This document shows, piece by piece, positions 14,870 through 24,022 of a stretch of 31,180 nt of DNA. Source of the DNA: a virus. The first letter of the stretch is position 1; each line of letters starts with the position of its first letter. Under the pieces are notes generated by a model that was given only the letters and a program-made list of their open reading frames with translations, searched no databases and had not been told where the DNA came from. The position numbers and the translations under genes are program-made. The stretch covers positions 1 to 31,180 of the IMG/VR virus record IMGVR_UViG_3300032296_000343. The stretch is one strand, 5' to 3'.

Positions 14870-15289
14870 ATGGCAAACTTTATAAGATTAAAACAAATAG
14901 AAAGTGGTTCGGCGTTAAATACGGCGGCGCAAGTTGGTAACGATTTTTCGCAATCTGTAATTAATGTTATTACATCCGAAGTTGGTGCAGTATTACCCGA
15001 AGGAGTTATATCTTCATCGGCACAAGTTGTATTATCAGATACTACGGGAAGTCTCACAGGTTCTAGAGTAGTTGGTGGAACACAAGCATCATCAATAGAA
15101 TATCAAAATATACTAAATAGACCAACATTAGTTTCTGGTTCATCACAAGTAATTGATATATTAAATCCATTGAACCAACATTCCGCATCTATTAACCAAT
15201 TCACCACATCGTTGGATAATACATTTGCAACAGATGCAGAACTTACCTTATCTCAATCAAACATTAACATCGACATGGGTGAATGGTAA
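14870..15289 (+). CDS. Short fibre-type protein with an NRPTLVSGSSQV module
   Basis: The protein has 139 residues. The N-terminus (MANFIRLKQIESGSALNTAA) differs from the Mtd-like N-terminal domain of the larger fibres. The middle holds an ILNRPTLVSGSSQVIDILNP module that recurs, with variation, in the 1513-residue and 530-residue fibres downstream. It ends abruptly in NIDMGEW, similar to the acidic-Gly-aromatic ends of two other fibres. The small size suggests a truncated paralogue or a short shaft segment. No enzymatic or lectin domain is visible. Confidence 0.65.
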   Translation: MANFIRLKQIESGSALNTAAQVGNDFSQSVINVITSEVGAVLPEGVISSSAQVVLSDTTGSLTGSRVVGGTQASSIEYQNILNRPTLVSGSSQVIDILNPLNQHSASINQFTTSLDNTFATDAELTLSQSNINIDMGEW

Positions 15290-15337
15290 AAAAATATAAA
15301 TATAACATATGAAACATTCGGTTCATAAAAAAAAACA

Positions 15338-15345
15338 TATTTATT
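15338..15345 (+). promoter_or_regulatory. Near-match promoter motif in the leader of the large fibre gene
   Basis: CATATTTATTA lies 44 bases before the fibre start, one base off the recurrent TATTTATA. The same 100-base gap also has an exact T4-type TATAAATA at 15295-15302. Bases 15290-15389 contain nothing else that I recognise, apart from an A/C-rich unstructured stretch before the ATG. Confidence 0.3.
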
Positions 15346-15389
15346 AAAGTATAATCGTAATCAAACTAAAAGAGATTAACCAACACAAT

Positions 15390-17828
15390 ATGGCACAAAT
15401 AATTAAACACAGACGCGGTAGTTTAGAAGCCCTATCCGCAGTAACATCATCCTTGCAGAAAGGTGAATTAGTAATTGCTTCAGGCTCATCTAACTTATCG
15501 ATAACGAATGGTGCCTCAATTGTATTCGCAGTTCCAGAAAATGGACAGGTACAAGCGGTAAATAGATTCCTAGTAGGAGCAAACGCACCAAATACATTTG
15601 CGGCTGGTACTTACAACGGAATGGTGAAAGGTGTTCCTTACTACGCAAGTGGTAGTTCTACCTTATATTTGTTGGGTGAAGGAGCCAATGATATTCCGGA
15701 TTTAACGGGTAACATTAGTAACTTTAGTTCATCGGTTGCATCATCAATCAACGCATTAAGTGCATCAATTGGTAGTGGTGCAATTGGCACATCGGTAACA
15801 CAATTAAACACATTTAGTGGTAGTACTTTAGTTAGTTTAGGAGCACTAAATTCATTCAGTTCTTCTCAATTAACTCAAAATTCAACTTTAGCAACTTATA
15901 CGGGTTCAGTTGAAACGAGATTAACAGAAATTGGTGTAGTTAGTGGAAGTTTAATAGCATCAGCATCAGCAGCTAAAACTACAAACGATTCACAAGGAGT
16001 TTCAATAACAAATTTAAATACTTTTAGTGGTTCTCAATTAACTCAAAATTCAACTTTAGCAACTTATACGGGTTCAGTTGAAACGAGATTGACTGAAATT
16101 GGTGTAGTTAGTGGTTCGTTAATTAGTTCTGCAAGTGCAGCAGCAATTGCAAATGTAAATCAAAATACATTTACTGCATCAGTTGAAACGAGATTAACAG
16201 AAGTTGGTGTTGTAACAGGTTCATTAATTAGTTCAGCATCAACTGTATTAACTAGATTTAATGCGTTTAGTTCATCATTCGATACGGCATTTGATATTAG
16301 TGGAACGAATGTAACGATTGCTGGTAACTTAACAGTAGCTGGTACACAAACCATTGTAGATTCTACGACTGTTCAAATTGGTGATAATATTATCGAATTA
16401 AATGGTAGTGGAGCAGCAAATGGTGGTTTATTAGTTAAAGACCCAACTGCACCTAATACGGTAAGTGGTTCTTTACTTTGGGATTCTACAAATGATTATT
16501 GGAAAGGTGGAGCAGTAGGTGCGGAATCTAAATTTTTAAGAGCAGGTGGTGATAATGTTGTAACCGCATCTTCGCAAGTATTACTATCACAATTAGATGG
16601 GTTTTCAGCATATGATTCGGCATTATCAACTGTAACAGGTTCGTTAATTACTTCTGCATCAGCTGCAAAAACAACAAATGACTCGCAAGGTGTAAGTATA
16701 ACAAACTTGAATACAACATCAGCAAGTGTAAATACTTCAATTGCAGCTTTAAACTCATATACATCATCTAATACTTCTACAAACGCATTAAATGCATATA
16801 CTGCATCAGCTGAAACAAGATTTACTGAAATTGGTGTAGTAAGTGGTTCATTGATAGCATCAGCATCAGCAGCTAAAACTACAAACGATTCACAAGGAGT
16901 TTCAATAACAAACTTAAACACATTTAGTGCAAGTGTAAACACTTCTGTAACGGCATTAAATTCATCCTCTGCATCACAACAAGTATCAATTGATACATTA
17001 AATTCATTTAGTGGTTCTCAATTAACTCAAAATACTGCATTAGCAACAGTAAGTGGTTCATTAATTAGTTCCGCATCCGCTGCTAATATTTCAATAACAA
17101 ACTTAAACACATTTAGTGGTTCTCAATTAACTCAAAATTCAACTTTAGCAACTTATACTGCAAGTGTTGATACGAGATTGACTGAAATCGGCGTAGTTAG
17201 TGGTTCATTGATTTCATCGGCATCCGCTGCTAGTGTTTCTATCACTAACTTAAATTCGAAATCAGCTAGTGTAGATATTTCTATTACGAATATCAACTCA
17301 TTTACTTCATCTTTTGGAACAACATTCAGTTCTTCAGTAGATAGTAGATTAGATACATTAGAAGGAACTGGAACAATACAAGGAGTAGGTACTGGCAATA
17401 ATGTAACATTTGCAAAAGTAACAACGACAGGTGATGTAGTAGTAGGTGGTGATTTAGTAGTACAAGGTAATACTGTAACATTAAACACTGCAACATTAAT
17501 AGTAGAAGATAAACTAATTACATTAGCAAGTGGTTCAACATCATCTGCAACCGCAGACGGTTCCGGATTTGAAGTAGCTGGAGCAAATGCAAATTTTGTT
17601 TATCAACATTCTACAACTGCATTTACTTCATCGGTAGCATTAATTGCACCAGCTGTAACCGCATCCTTTAATTTGGGTTCGGCAGCAGGAAGTTCTAAAC
17701 GAGTGGCATTCCGAAACACAAATGGTAATTTGGATTTAGTTCCAACCGCAAGTGTAGCTGGAGATTTACTACAATGGGATGGCACTGATTTTGTAATGAG
17801 TAATGTAATTGATGGTGGTTCATTCTAA
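15390..17828 (+). CDS. Large modular tail fibre with Mtd-like N-terminus and LTQN/TEIGVVSGS repeats
   Basis: The protein has 812 residues. The N-terminus (IIKHRRGSLEALSAV, then LQKGELVIASGS) resembles the N-terminal domain of Mtd-type phage receptor-binding proteins (RRGT... GEL pattern), probably the baseplate-attachment end. Long repeats follow: FSGSQLTQNSTLATYTGS / TRLTEIGVVSGSLI occurs in full three times, with shorter copies. A beta module (AGNLTVAGTQTIVDS, then SLLWDSTNDYWKGG) lies at about residues 310-390, and a second GDLVVQGNTVTLN-type module at about 685-720. It ends in MSNVIDGGSF with no S74 chaperone or lectin domain. The 60-base identity between two repeats 168 bases apart shows recent duplication or recombination. 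A terminator follows directly. Confidence 0.8.
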   Translation: MAQIIKHRRGSLEALSAVTSSLQKGELVIASGSSNLSITNGASIVFAVPENGQVQAVNRFLVGANAPNTFAAGTYNGMVKGVPYYASGSSTLYLLGEGANDIPDLTGNISNFSSSVASSINALSASIGSGAIGTSVTQLNTFSGSTLVSLGALNSFSSSQLTQNSTLATYTGSVETRLTEIGVVSGSLIASASAAKTTNDSQGVSITNLNTFSGSQLTQNSTLATYTGSVETRLTEIGVVSGSLISSASAAAIANVNQNTFTASVETRLTEVGVVTGSLISSASTVLTRFNAFSSSFDTAFDISGTNVTIAGNLTVAGTQTIVDSTTVQIGDNIIELNGSGAANGGLLVKDPTAPNTVSGSLLWDSTNDYWKGGAVGAESKFLRAGGDNVVTASSQVLLSQLDGFSAYDSALSTVTGSLITSASAAKTTNDSQGVSITNLNTTSASVNTSIAALNSYTSSNTSTNALNAYTASAETRFTEIGVVSGSLIASASAAKTTNDSQGVSITNLNTFSASVNTSVTALNSSSASQQVSIDTLNSFSGSQLTQNTALATVSGSLISSASAANISITNLNTFSGSQLTQNSTLATYTASVDTRLTEIGVVSGSLISSASAASVSITNLNSKSASVDISITNINSFTSSFGTTFSSSVDSRLDTLEGTGTIQGVGTGNNVTFAKVTTTGDVVVGGDLVVQGNTVTLNTATLIVEDKLITLASGSTSSATADGSGFEVAGANANFVYQHSTTAFTSSVALIAPAVTASFNLGSAAGSSKRVAFRNTNGNLDLVPTASVAGDLLQWDGTDFVMSNVIDGGSF
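15863..16140 (+). repeat. Tandem 168-base fibre repeat (two copies), related copies downstream
   Basis: The segment starting at 15863 is repeated at 16031 with 60 identical bases and then continued similarity (56-residue period). Further copies lie near 17121 in the same gene and, diverged, near 26169 and 26781 in the last S74 fibre gene. These are substrates for homologous recombination between fibre genes. Confidence 0.75.
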
Positions 17829-17833
17829 ATACT

Positions 17834-17864
17834 AAACCCCCCTTCTAAAGAGGGGGTTTTTTAA
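17834..17864 (+). terminator. Intrinsic terminator after the 812-residue fibre gene
   Basis: An AAACCCCC / GGGGGTTT stem with a 10-base loop and T run begins within ten bases of the stop codon. It is the most GC-rich hairpin in the window. Confidence 0.85.
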
Positions 17865-17895
17865 AATTATAAATGAACAAAAAACATCAATCATA

Positions 17896-18546
17896 ATGGC
17901 TCAAAAAATATTACAAAAACGGTCGCTAATAGCAGGAAAAGTTCCTGATACTGGCTCCCTATTAGTAGGCGAGTTAGGTGTAAACGTATATGATGGTAAG
18001 GTTTATTTACACAAATCTGGTTCTTCACAATCAATTCAAACATTAGTTACTACCAATTCGATTACCACTGGTTCAATAACATTGACTGGAACGGGTTCAT
18101 TTGGTGAAGCTAGTATTGATTTTGATGCAAACATTGGACAAGATTTATTTGTAACTAGGGATATTGTTGGTAATGGTGATATTGATATTGCGGGAGCAGT
18201 ATCCGCATCAGTAGTATCTTCTTCTTTATTTATTGGTAGTGGTGCTGGATTAACAGGAATTACCGCTTCAATGCGACCTGATGATTTTGATTTCAATTCA
18301 GACCCTTACGCTGGAACAGTTGGATATATACAAGGTAGTGGTTCTCTTTATAAAGTAGCAACTACTCCTACCGCAGTCGAATTTAGATACAATGATGAAG
18401 TTAGAGGAACTTTTACAACTACAAATGGTTTTAGTGGTTCACTTTATGGAATTGGAGATGTATTGGCATTTAGTGGTTCAGTAGCTAATAGACTGACAGC
18501 TTTAGAAGCATCTTCTTCATTGGGTCCAGATGCTGGAGAATTTTAA
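17896..18546 (+). CDS. Short tail fibre with Mtd-like N-terminus, paralogue A
   Basis: The protein has 216 residues. The N-terminal ~90 (ILQKRSLIAGKVPDTGSLLV, then GELGVNVYDGKVYLHKSG) share the attachment domain of the downstream 266-residue fibre, including an almost identical TTNSITTGSITLT stretch. The two are tandem paralogues. A SGDI-type beta region and a GAGLTGITAS motif (as in gp12/fibritin-type fibres) follow. The C-terminus ends in ALEASSSLGPDAGEF with no tip domain. It lies alone between two terminators, so its expression can be set independently. Short length suggests a short fibre or a capped shaft. Confidence 0.75.
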   Translation: MAQKILQKRSLIAGKVPDTGSLLVGELGVNVYDGKVYLHKSGSSQSIQTLVTTNSITTGSITLTGTGSFGEASIDFDANIGQDLFVTRDIVGNGDIDIAGAVSASVVSSSLFIGSGAGLTGITASMRPDDFDFNSDPYAGTVGYIQGSGSLYKVATTPTAVEFRYNDEVRGTFTTTNGFSGSLYGIGDVLAFSGSVANRLTALEASSSLGPDAGEF

Positions 18547-18564
18547 ACGATTATAAAAATATCA

Positions 18565-18574
18565 TATATTTATA
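18565..18574 (+). promoter_or_regulatory. Candidate late-promoter motif (TATATTTATA)
   Basis: TATATTTATA lies 60 bases before the next fibre gene, immediately followed by the terminator hairpin. This arrangement (motif, then hairpin) also occurs at 5551-5589. Either the promoter reads through the hairpin, or the motif has another role. Confidence 0.35.
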
Positions 18575-18600
18575 AAGGTACTATATAGTACCTTTTTTTA
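18574..18600 (+). terminator. Intrinsic terminator
   Basis: A 9-bp perfect stem AAAGGTACT / AGTACCTTT with a 4-base ATAT loop is followed by a T run. It closes the paralogue A fibre unit. Confidence 0.8.
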
Positions 18601-18634
18601 TTATATAATAATAAATAATCTATAGCTCATATAT

Positions 18635-19435
18635 ATGGCACAAAGTATTATACTAAAGCGTTCATCGCTACCTGGAAAAGTACCCGATACTGGTTCATTG
18701 AATGTTGGGGAAATAGCAGTAAACACTTACGATGGTAAGGTATTTATTAAGCGTTCCGGAAATTTAGATTCCATAGAAGGTATTGTAGTAACAAATTCAA
18801 TCACAACTGGGTCTATAACCTTAACTCGAACGGGTTCCTTTGGGGAATTAGTAGTAACACAAGACGCCAATATAACTAGAGATTTATATGTAACAAATGA
18901 TATTATAGGAGCGGGTGATATTGATATAAGTGGAGATATTACAGGTAGTTCCGCATTATTAAGTGGGAGTTTAATATTAAGTGGTTCTCAAACCATAACA
19001 AACAATTTAACCGTATTAGGTGAAGTAAATGCTAGACAATTTAATATATCAGTAATTTCTTCATCAGTATTATTTCAAAGTGGTTCAACCAAATTTGGAG
19101 ATACATCAGATGATACACATTCATTCACAGGTTCAGTTTCTGTAAGTGGTTCATTTTTAGTTAATGGAACAGAAGTTGGAGTATCAGCAGGACCAAACAC
19201 ATTTGATTTTAATTTAGACCCCGAAGCAGCAGGTACTGTAAACTTCATAGAAGATTCAACTGCTAATACTCTAGCAATAGCAAGGACAGGTTCATTTGAT
19301 ATTTTAATTGGTAATAATACTCATTTATCAGTAAGTGCATCTGCAATAAATGTAACAACTGGCAGTATAACTGCAAACTATATGCACTTGGCAAAATATA
19401 TTTCAGAATCAGGTGATTTAGATTTTAATATTTAA
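18635..19435 (+). CDS. Short tail fibre with Mtd-like N-terminus, paralogue B
   Basis: The protein has 266 residues. The N-terminal domain (IILKRSSLPGKVPDTGSLNV, then GEIAVNTYDGKVFIKRSG) is closely related to that of the preceding fibre. The similarity continues through VTNSITTGSITLTRTGSFGE and the DIIGAGDIDISGDI stretch, then breaks down, so the two genes share the attachment end and differ in the distal part. A module GSTKFGDTSDDTHSFTGSV (about residues 152-170) recurs in the 710-residue fibre as GSNKFGDFSNDTHEFTGSV. It ends in SESGDLDFNI without chaperone or lectin domain. The ATG follows tatatATGGC, with no Shine-Dalgarno site. Confidence 0.75.
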   Translation: MAQSIILKRSSLPGKVPDTGSLNVGEIAVNTYDGKVFIKRSGNLDSIEGIVVTNSITTGSITLTRTGSFGELVVTQDANITRDLYVTNDIIGAGDIDISGDITGSSALLSGSLILSGSQTITNNLTVLGEVNARQFNISVISSSVLFQSGSTKFGDTSDDTHSFTGSVSVSGSFLVNGTEVGVSAGPNTFDFNLDPEAAGTVNFIEDSTANTLAIARTGSFDILIGNNTHLSVSASAINVTTGSITANYMHLAKYISESGDLDFNI

Positions 19436-19437
19436 GA

Positions 19438-19445
19438 TATTTATA
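19438..19445 (+). promoter_or_regulatory. Candidate late-promoter motif before the giant fibre
   Basis: AGATATTTATAC starts directly after the previous stop, and its core ends 20 bases before the next ATG. It matches the extended AGATATTTATA form also seen at 14858, 25617 and 28788. Confidence 0.4.
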
Positions 19446-19465
19446 CAAAACGGAAATAACAATAA

Positions 19466-22400
19466 ATGGCAGCTATATTTCAAATAAGAAGAGGAACTAC
19501 AAATGTATCACTTACAGAGGGTGAATTATATCTACATCAGGCGTCTGGTTCTTTACAATTTGGTAGTGGTTCAAATAACTACAATGTATTAACTTTAAAC
19601 GCACCTGTAAATGGTGATGTTATATTAGCAGGAAATATAACCGCATCAAACGCATATTTTAGTGGTGATGTTGCAATATCTGGAAACTTATTTTTAGGAA
19701 ACAACACCGGGGATAACATTAGTGTTCCAGGTGTATTTACAACTAATTTAGTTCCAGGTGGAAACGGAACTCTCGATTTAGGAACATCTGGTGCAAAATG
19801 GAGAACTGTATATGCTAATAGTATAAGTGCATCTTTTACTGGCAGTGTAAATGGTATTGATATAGTATTATTATCATCTTCAATAGATTCCCAATTTGAT
19901 GCAATATCAATTGTATCTCAATCTTTGAATGCATTTACTGCATCACAAGAATCAATTAATACTGGATATAACACTTTTACTCAATCTGCTGATAGTAGAT
20001 TAGATAATATAGAACTTATCACTTCATCATTGCAAGGTGAAGTAGATAATTTACAAAGTGTAACTGCGAGTTATGCGACTACTGGAAGTAATATATTTGT
20101 AGGTAATCAAACTATTAGTGGTTCCTTAACTATTAGTGGTTCATCTACTTTTAGAAATATAGGTCCAACAATACTATCTGGTTCAGTTTTAGTGAGTGGT
20201 AGTATTAATTCTGATGGGTTTGAATTAGATGCATCATTGACACAAAATATACCTGCTTTAAATTCCACATTCAATTTAGATTTTTCAGGTTCAGAATCTA
20301 CAATTATAAAAAAATCATTAGTATTAGGTGATGGTAAGATATTAGTTGCTGGTAGATTTACATCTGTAGATGGGCATACTACAAATGATATAGCAAGATT
20401 AAATTCGAATGGTACGATAGATACTTCTTTCTCCGCACCTGTATTTAGTACAACAATAGGAGGTGATACTGGCGGATATGTAAATACATTTGTTACTCAA
20501 TCTGATGGTAAAATTATAGTAGGTGGTAATTTTAGTAGAGTTAATGGTGCATTGCGTTATGGACTTGCAAGGTTAGATTCCGATGGTATATTAGATACAT
20601 CATTTGAGGCTCAATCTTGGGGTTCATTTGGTGAAATTAGAGATATTGCAATTCAAAGCGATAATAAAATAGTTTGTGTAGGTAGTTTTCCATCAGGAAG
20701 TAGACGAGTAAATCCAGATGGTACTATTGATACTTCTTTAGTAGTATCTACATCTCCTGGATTTGGAGATGATAATTTTTATTCAGTAGCATTACTACCT
20801 AGTGGTTCCGAAGAGGCAATTTTAATTGGTGGTGATTTTCAACAATGGAATTCATTCTCCGACTACCATCACCTTGTAAAACTTCATCCTAGTGGTGCTT
20901 TAGATTTTGGATTTGCTGGTACTAATTTAGATATAGCTACTGGTAATAGTTTAGATAGAATTCAAAAAATTAAAGTAACTGATGCCTACACCGCAGGTGA
21001 TAATGGTTATATCTATATTGCTGGTAGATTTAAAGATACTAGAATAGGAGCACAAGGTAGAAATGCCGGATTTGCAAGATTAACAACCGATGATGTGGCT
21101 TTTGGAAGGGGTGCATATGATAATGGATTTAGACTATACATAAGTGGTTCAGACCAAAATACTCCAGGAGTACAATATGTAAATGATTTTGATTTTTACG
21201 ATGGTGATAAAATATTAATAGGTGGTAGTTTTACCAGTATTGGAAATCCTCTAGCCTCATATCAAACCACTAATAGATTTATAATAGTAGATGATGATAC
21301 TGGTGGTCTCATAGATGGGTTTTCTAGTAGTACTTATAATTTAAATACTGGTAGTGTAAACTCGGTAACACTTCTACCAAATGATAATGTATTGGTAGGT
21401 GGTACATTTACACAGGCTAATTCAACCGCAAGAGAAGGATTAGCAAGTTTAAAATTGGCAGGACTAGGTAATGTAACAACTACATCTGATTACTCAATTA
21501 CTGCAAATGTAAATGAACTATTGATTAGTTCATCTAATACATACTTTAGTGGATATGTAAGTGCATCGGTAATTAGTTCTTCATTTGTTGGGGATGGTAG
21601 TGGATTGACTGGTGTAACCGCTGCTGACGTAGAATTTGCAAATGTTCTAAATAAACCAACGCTAGTATCAGGTTCATCACAAATAATATCTATATTAAAT
21701 CCACTAAATAATTTTAGTGCAAGTGTAACCTCATCATTAGAATCTATATATCAAACTACGGCTAGTTTAAATTCCTATACCTCATCTCTTAAAACTGCAA
21801 TAGGTGTAAGTGGGCAAAATGTAACTATAGCAGGAGATTTAATAGTAAATGGAACTACAACCCAAATAAACTCTACGCAAGTTAATATTGGTGAAAATAT
21901 ATTAGAATTAAACTTTGGTGGGTCATCTACCGAAGCTGGGATTTATACAAAAGACGCTACCGGAGCTTCATTAGTTTCAGGTTCAATCTTATGGGATTCA
22001 ACAACCGATTATTGGAAAGCTGGTAAAAAAGATTTAGAATCGAAAATATTATTAGCAGGTGGTGATAATGTGTTCACATCTTCATTACAATTAACTGAAA
22101 TAAATAATACAACTGCTTCTTTAAATCAAACTACTGCAAGTTTAAATAATTTTAGTGCAAGTGTAACCACTTCATTAGAATCCATTTATCAAACTACCTC
22201 TTCATTAAACTTATTTAGTGCAAGTGTAACGGCTTCATTGGTTTCTGTATATCAGACGACTGCGAGTTTAAATTCATATACTCAATCTGTAAATAATAAT
22301 TTAGCAAGTATTCACCAATCATCGGCATCTTTAAATTTATTTAGCGCGAGTGTAACTTCTTCGTTAGAATCCGTTTACCAAACTACCGCAAGTTTAAATA

Positions 22401-24007
22401 GTTTTAGTGCAAGTGTAACTGCTTCGTTGAGTTCTATTTACGAAACTACGGCAAGTTTAAATAATTTTAGTGCGAGTGTAACTTCTTCATTAGAATCCGT
22501 TTACCAAACTACTGCAAGTTTAAATAGCTTTAGTGCAAGTGTAACTGCTTCGTTGGAATCCGTTTACCAAACTACTGCATCTATAAATTTATTTAGTGCA
22601 AGTGTAACTGCTTCGTTGGAATCTATTTATCAGACTACTGCAAGTTTAAATAATTTCACAGGTTCTCAATTAACTCAAAATACTGCATTATCAACGATTA
22701 CGGGTTCATTAATAGTATCCGCATCTCAATCATATATAAGTGCATCATTGATGACATCGTCTGTTAAAGACCATGAAGAAAGACTTGTGTATTTAGAAGG
22801 AATTGGTGGAATTAGTGGAGGAAATCCTTTAACACAATTAAATACATTTTCTGCTTCTGCTAAAATTTCGATTGAAAATTTAAATACATTTACATCATCT
22901 TTTAGTGAATCCGTATCCGCATCTATTGCAGCATTAGAATCAAGTAGTGGATATATCAATTATGTAACAAATAGTATAGAACAATTAACAGGAATCGAAG
23001 TGGCAGATTTTGATAGTAATGTGGCAGTAACATTTATAAATGGAACTTTGAAATTTATTTTCGGAACTCCAGCAATACCAACATCAATAGCAACATCTTT
23101 AAGTGGATTTTTAACAGATAGATTTAATAATGTAAATGATGCGTACATTGTAAATGGTACTTGGAGTAATCAGGGATACACATTAGTAAGTGCATCTTTA
23201 TACGAAGGTTCTACTTTGTTAACTGAAGTTGGTAGTGGAACATCACTATCATTCAGTACAACTACATCTGGCTCACATACATATAGATTGGAATATACTG
23301 CAAGTTCTCCATTAGATGGTACTTTGTATAAAACGTCAACTACGGCTACTGGAACAATTTCCAAATCAAACCCCGCTTCTCCTACGTTGACACCAACTGC
23401 GACAGTTCAGTTAGGGGCATCATCAAATCAAATCGAACAAGGTGCGACTGGTAGTATTTCATTCACATCTTCATCAGCAGACCCATCTAATAGTTGGAAT
23501 TTGGTAAATACTACAACAAATGTTAGTACACCATACTTTGTGACAGGTTCTGCTACGGGTTCTACTTCAATTAGTATAACCGCTACTGCGAACTACGCAT
23601 CTCCAATAGGTGATAATATACCAGATTTAACAACCACATCTACGACAACTACTACATATTCAAAAATTAGAAGTTTAAGATATGGTGCAAGTGATGCAGC
23701 TTCATTTACTGCCGGAGAATTGGAAAATTTGGCATTGTGGGATACAACTTTGGGAGGAACAATTGGAACGATTGCAAAAGGAACAACTACTGCAAGTGGC
23801 CAAACGTTAACAATTACTTGGTCAGGTGATAAATATCTTTATATAGTATTCAATAGTTCCTTATCTAATCTATCTAACATCACAACAAGTGGATTTGGTG
23901 TATTAGGACAATTTAGTGTAACAACTGTTGGACAATATAAGGTTTACAGAACAACTGTTCCGAATGCAGGTGGTGCAGGAAGTAGCATAACATATACATT
24001 AACATAA
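19466..24007 (+). CDS. Giant multidomain tail fibre/adhesin with delta-60 beta-propeller
   Basis: The protein has 1513 residues, the largest in the window. Order: Mtd-like N-terminal domain (FQIRRGTTNVSLTEGELYLH, 1-50); beta/coiled shaft to about 260; a region of delta-60 repeats (about 265-667) with the hallmark pattern DGKILVAGRFTSVDG, then IARLNSNGTIDTSF, repeated about seven times (a seven-blade propeller is likely); an NKPTLVSGSSQI module; a GDLIVNGTTTQIN / DSTTDYWKAG beta module shared with the 812-residue fibre; eight 21-residue heptad-type repeats (894-1061); and C-terminal Ig-like beta domains (about 1170-1513) rich in Ser and Thr. No S74 chaperone is present. The propeller and Ig-like domains probably bind receptors or polysaccharide. 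Confidence 0.8.
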   Translation: MAAIFQIRRGTTNVSLTEGELYLHQASGSLQFGSGSNNYNVLTLNAPVNGDVILAGNITASNAYFSGDVAISGNLFLGNNTGDNISVPGVFTTNLVPGGNGTLDLGTSGAKWRTVYANSISASFTGSVNGIDIVLLSSSIDSQFDAISIVSQSLNAFTASQESINTGYNTFTQSADSRLDNIELITSSLQGEVDNLQSVTASYATTGSNIFVGNQTISGSLTISGSSTFRNIGPTILSGSVLVSGSINSDGFELDASLTQNIPALNSTFNLDFSGSESTIIKKSLVLGDGKILVAGRFTSVDGHTTNDIARLNSNGTIDTSFSAPVFSTTIGGDTGGYVNTFVTQSDGKIIVGGNFSRVNGALRYGLARLDSDGILDTSFEAQSWGSFGEIRDIAIQSDNKIVCVGSFPSGSRRVNPDGTIDTSLVVSTSPGFGDDNFYSVALLPSGSEEAILIGGDFQQWNSFSDYHHLVKLHPSGALDFGFAGTNLDIATGNSLDRIQKIKVTDAYTAGDNGYIYIAGRFKDTRIGAQGRNAGFARLTTDDVAFGRGAYDNGFRLYISGSDQNTPGVQYVNDFDFYDGDKILIGGSFTSIGNPLASYQTTNRFIIVDDDTGGLIDGFSSSTYNLNTGSVNSVTLLPNDNVLVGGTFTQANSTAREGLASLKLAGLGNVTTTSDYSITANVNELLISSSNTYFSGYVSASVISSSFVGDGSGLTGVTAADVEFANVLNKPTLVSGSSQIISILNPLNNFSASVTSSLESIYQTTASLNSYTSSLKTAIGVSGQNVTIAGDLIVNGTTTQINSTQVNIGENILELNFGGSSTEAGIYTKDATGASLVSGSILWDSTTDYWKAGKKDLESKILLAGGDNVFTSSLQLTEINNTTASLNQTTASLNNFSASVTTSLESIYQTTSSLNLFSASVTASLVSVYQTTASLNSYTQSVNNNLASIHQSSASLNLFSASVTSSLESVYQTTASLNSFSASVTASLSSIYETTASLNNFSASVTSSLESVYQTTASLNSFSASVTASLESVYQTTASINLFSASVTASLESIYQTTASLNNFTGSQLTQNTALSTITGSLIVSASQSYISASLMTSSVKDHEERLVYLEGIGGISGGNPLTQLNTFSASAKISIENLNTFTSSFSESVSASIAALESSSGYINYVTNSIEQLTGIEVADFDSNVAVTFINGTLKFIFGTPAIPTSIATSLSGFLTDRFNNVNDAYIVNGTWSNQGYTLVSASLYEGSTLLTEVGSGTSLSFSTTTSGSHTYRLEYTASSPLDGTLYKTSTTATGTISKSNPASPTLTPTATVQLGASSNQIEQGATGSISFTSSSADPSNSWNLVNTTTNVSTPYFVTGSATGSTSISITATANYASPIGDNIPDLTTTSTTTTTYSKIRSLRYGASDAASFTAGELENLALWDTTLGGTIGTIAKGTTTASGQTLTITWSGDKYLYIVFNSSLSNLSNITTSGFGVLGQFSVTTVGQYKVYRTTVPNAGGAGSSITYTLT
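22145..22648 (+). repeat. Eight tandem 63-base (21-residue) fibre repeats
   Basis: The unit reads N-x-F-S-A-S-V-T-x-S-L-E-S-[IV]-Y-Q-T-T-A-S-L, which is 21 residues (three heptads), repeated eight times without gaps. Hydrophobic residues at fixed spacing fit a trimeric coiled coil or beta-helical shaft. The third unit (NSYTQSVNNNLASIHQSSASL) is diverged. Codons differ between units, so the array is old, apart from a few near-identical neighbours. A single related unit lies near 21710. Confidence 0.9.
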
Positions 24008-24022
24008 AATAAAAAATAAGAA

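Noticed and set aside
15295-15302. Exact T4-type late promoter TATAAATA
   Set aside because: It occurs once at a plausible site, in an A/T-rich gap where chance matches are likely; the opposite orientation (TATTTATA) is the one that recurs before genes. Kept only as a note.
22145-22648. CRISPR-like or regulatory tandem array
   Set aside because: The period is 63 bases without spacers, fully in frame, and codes for a regular 21-residue protein repeat.
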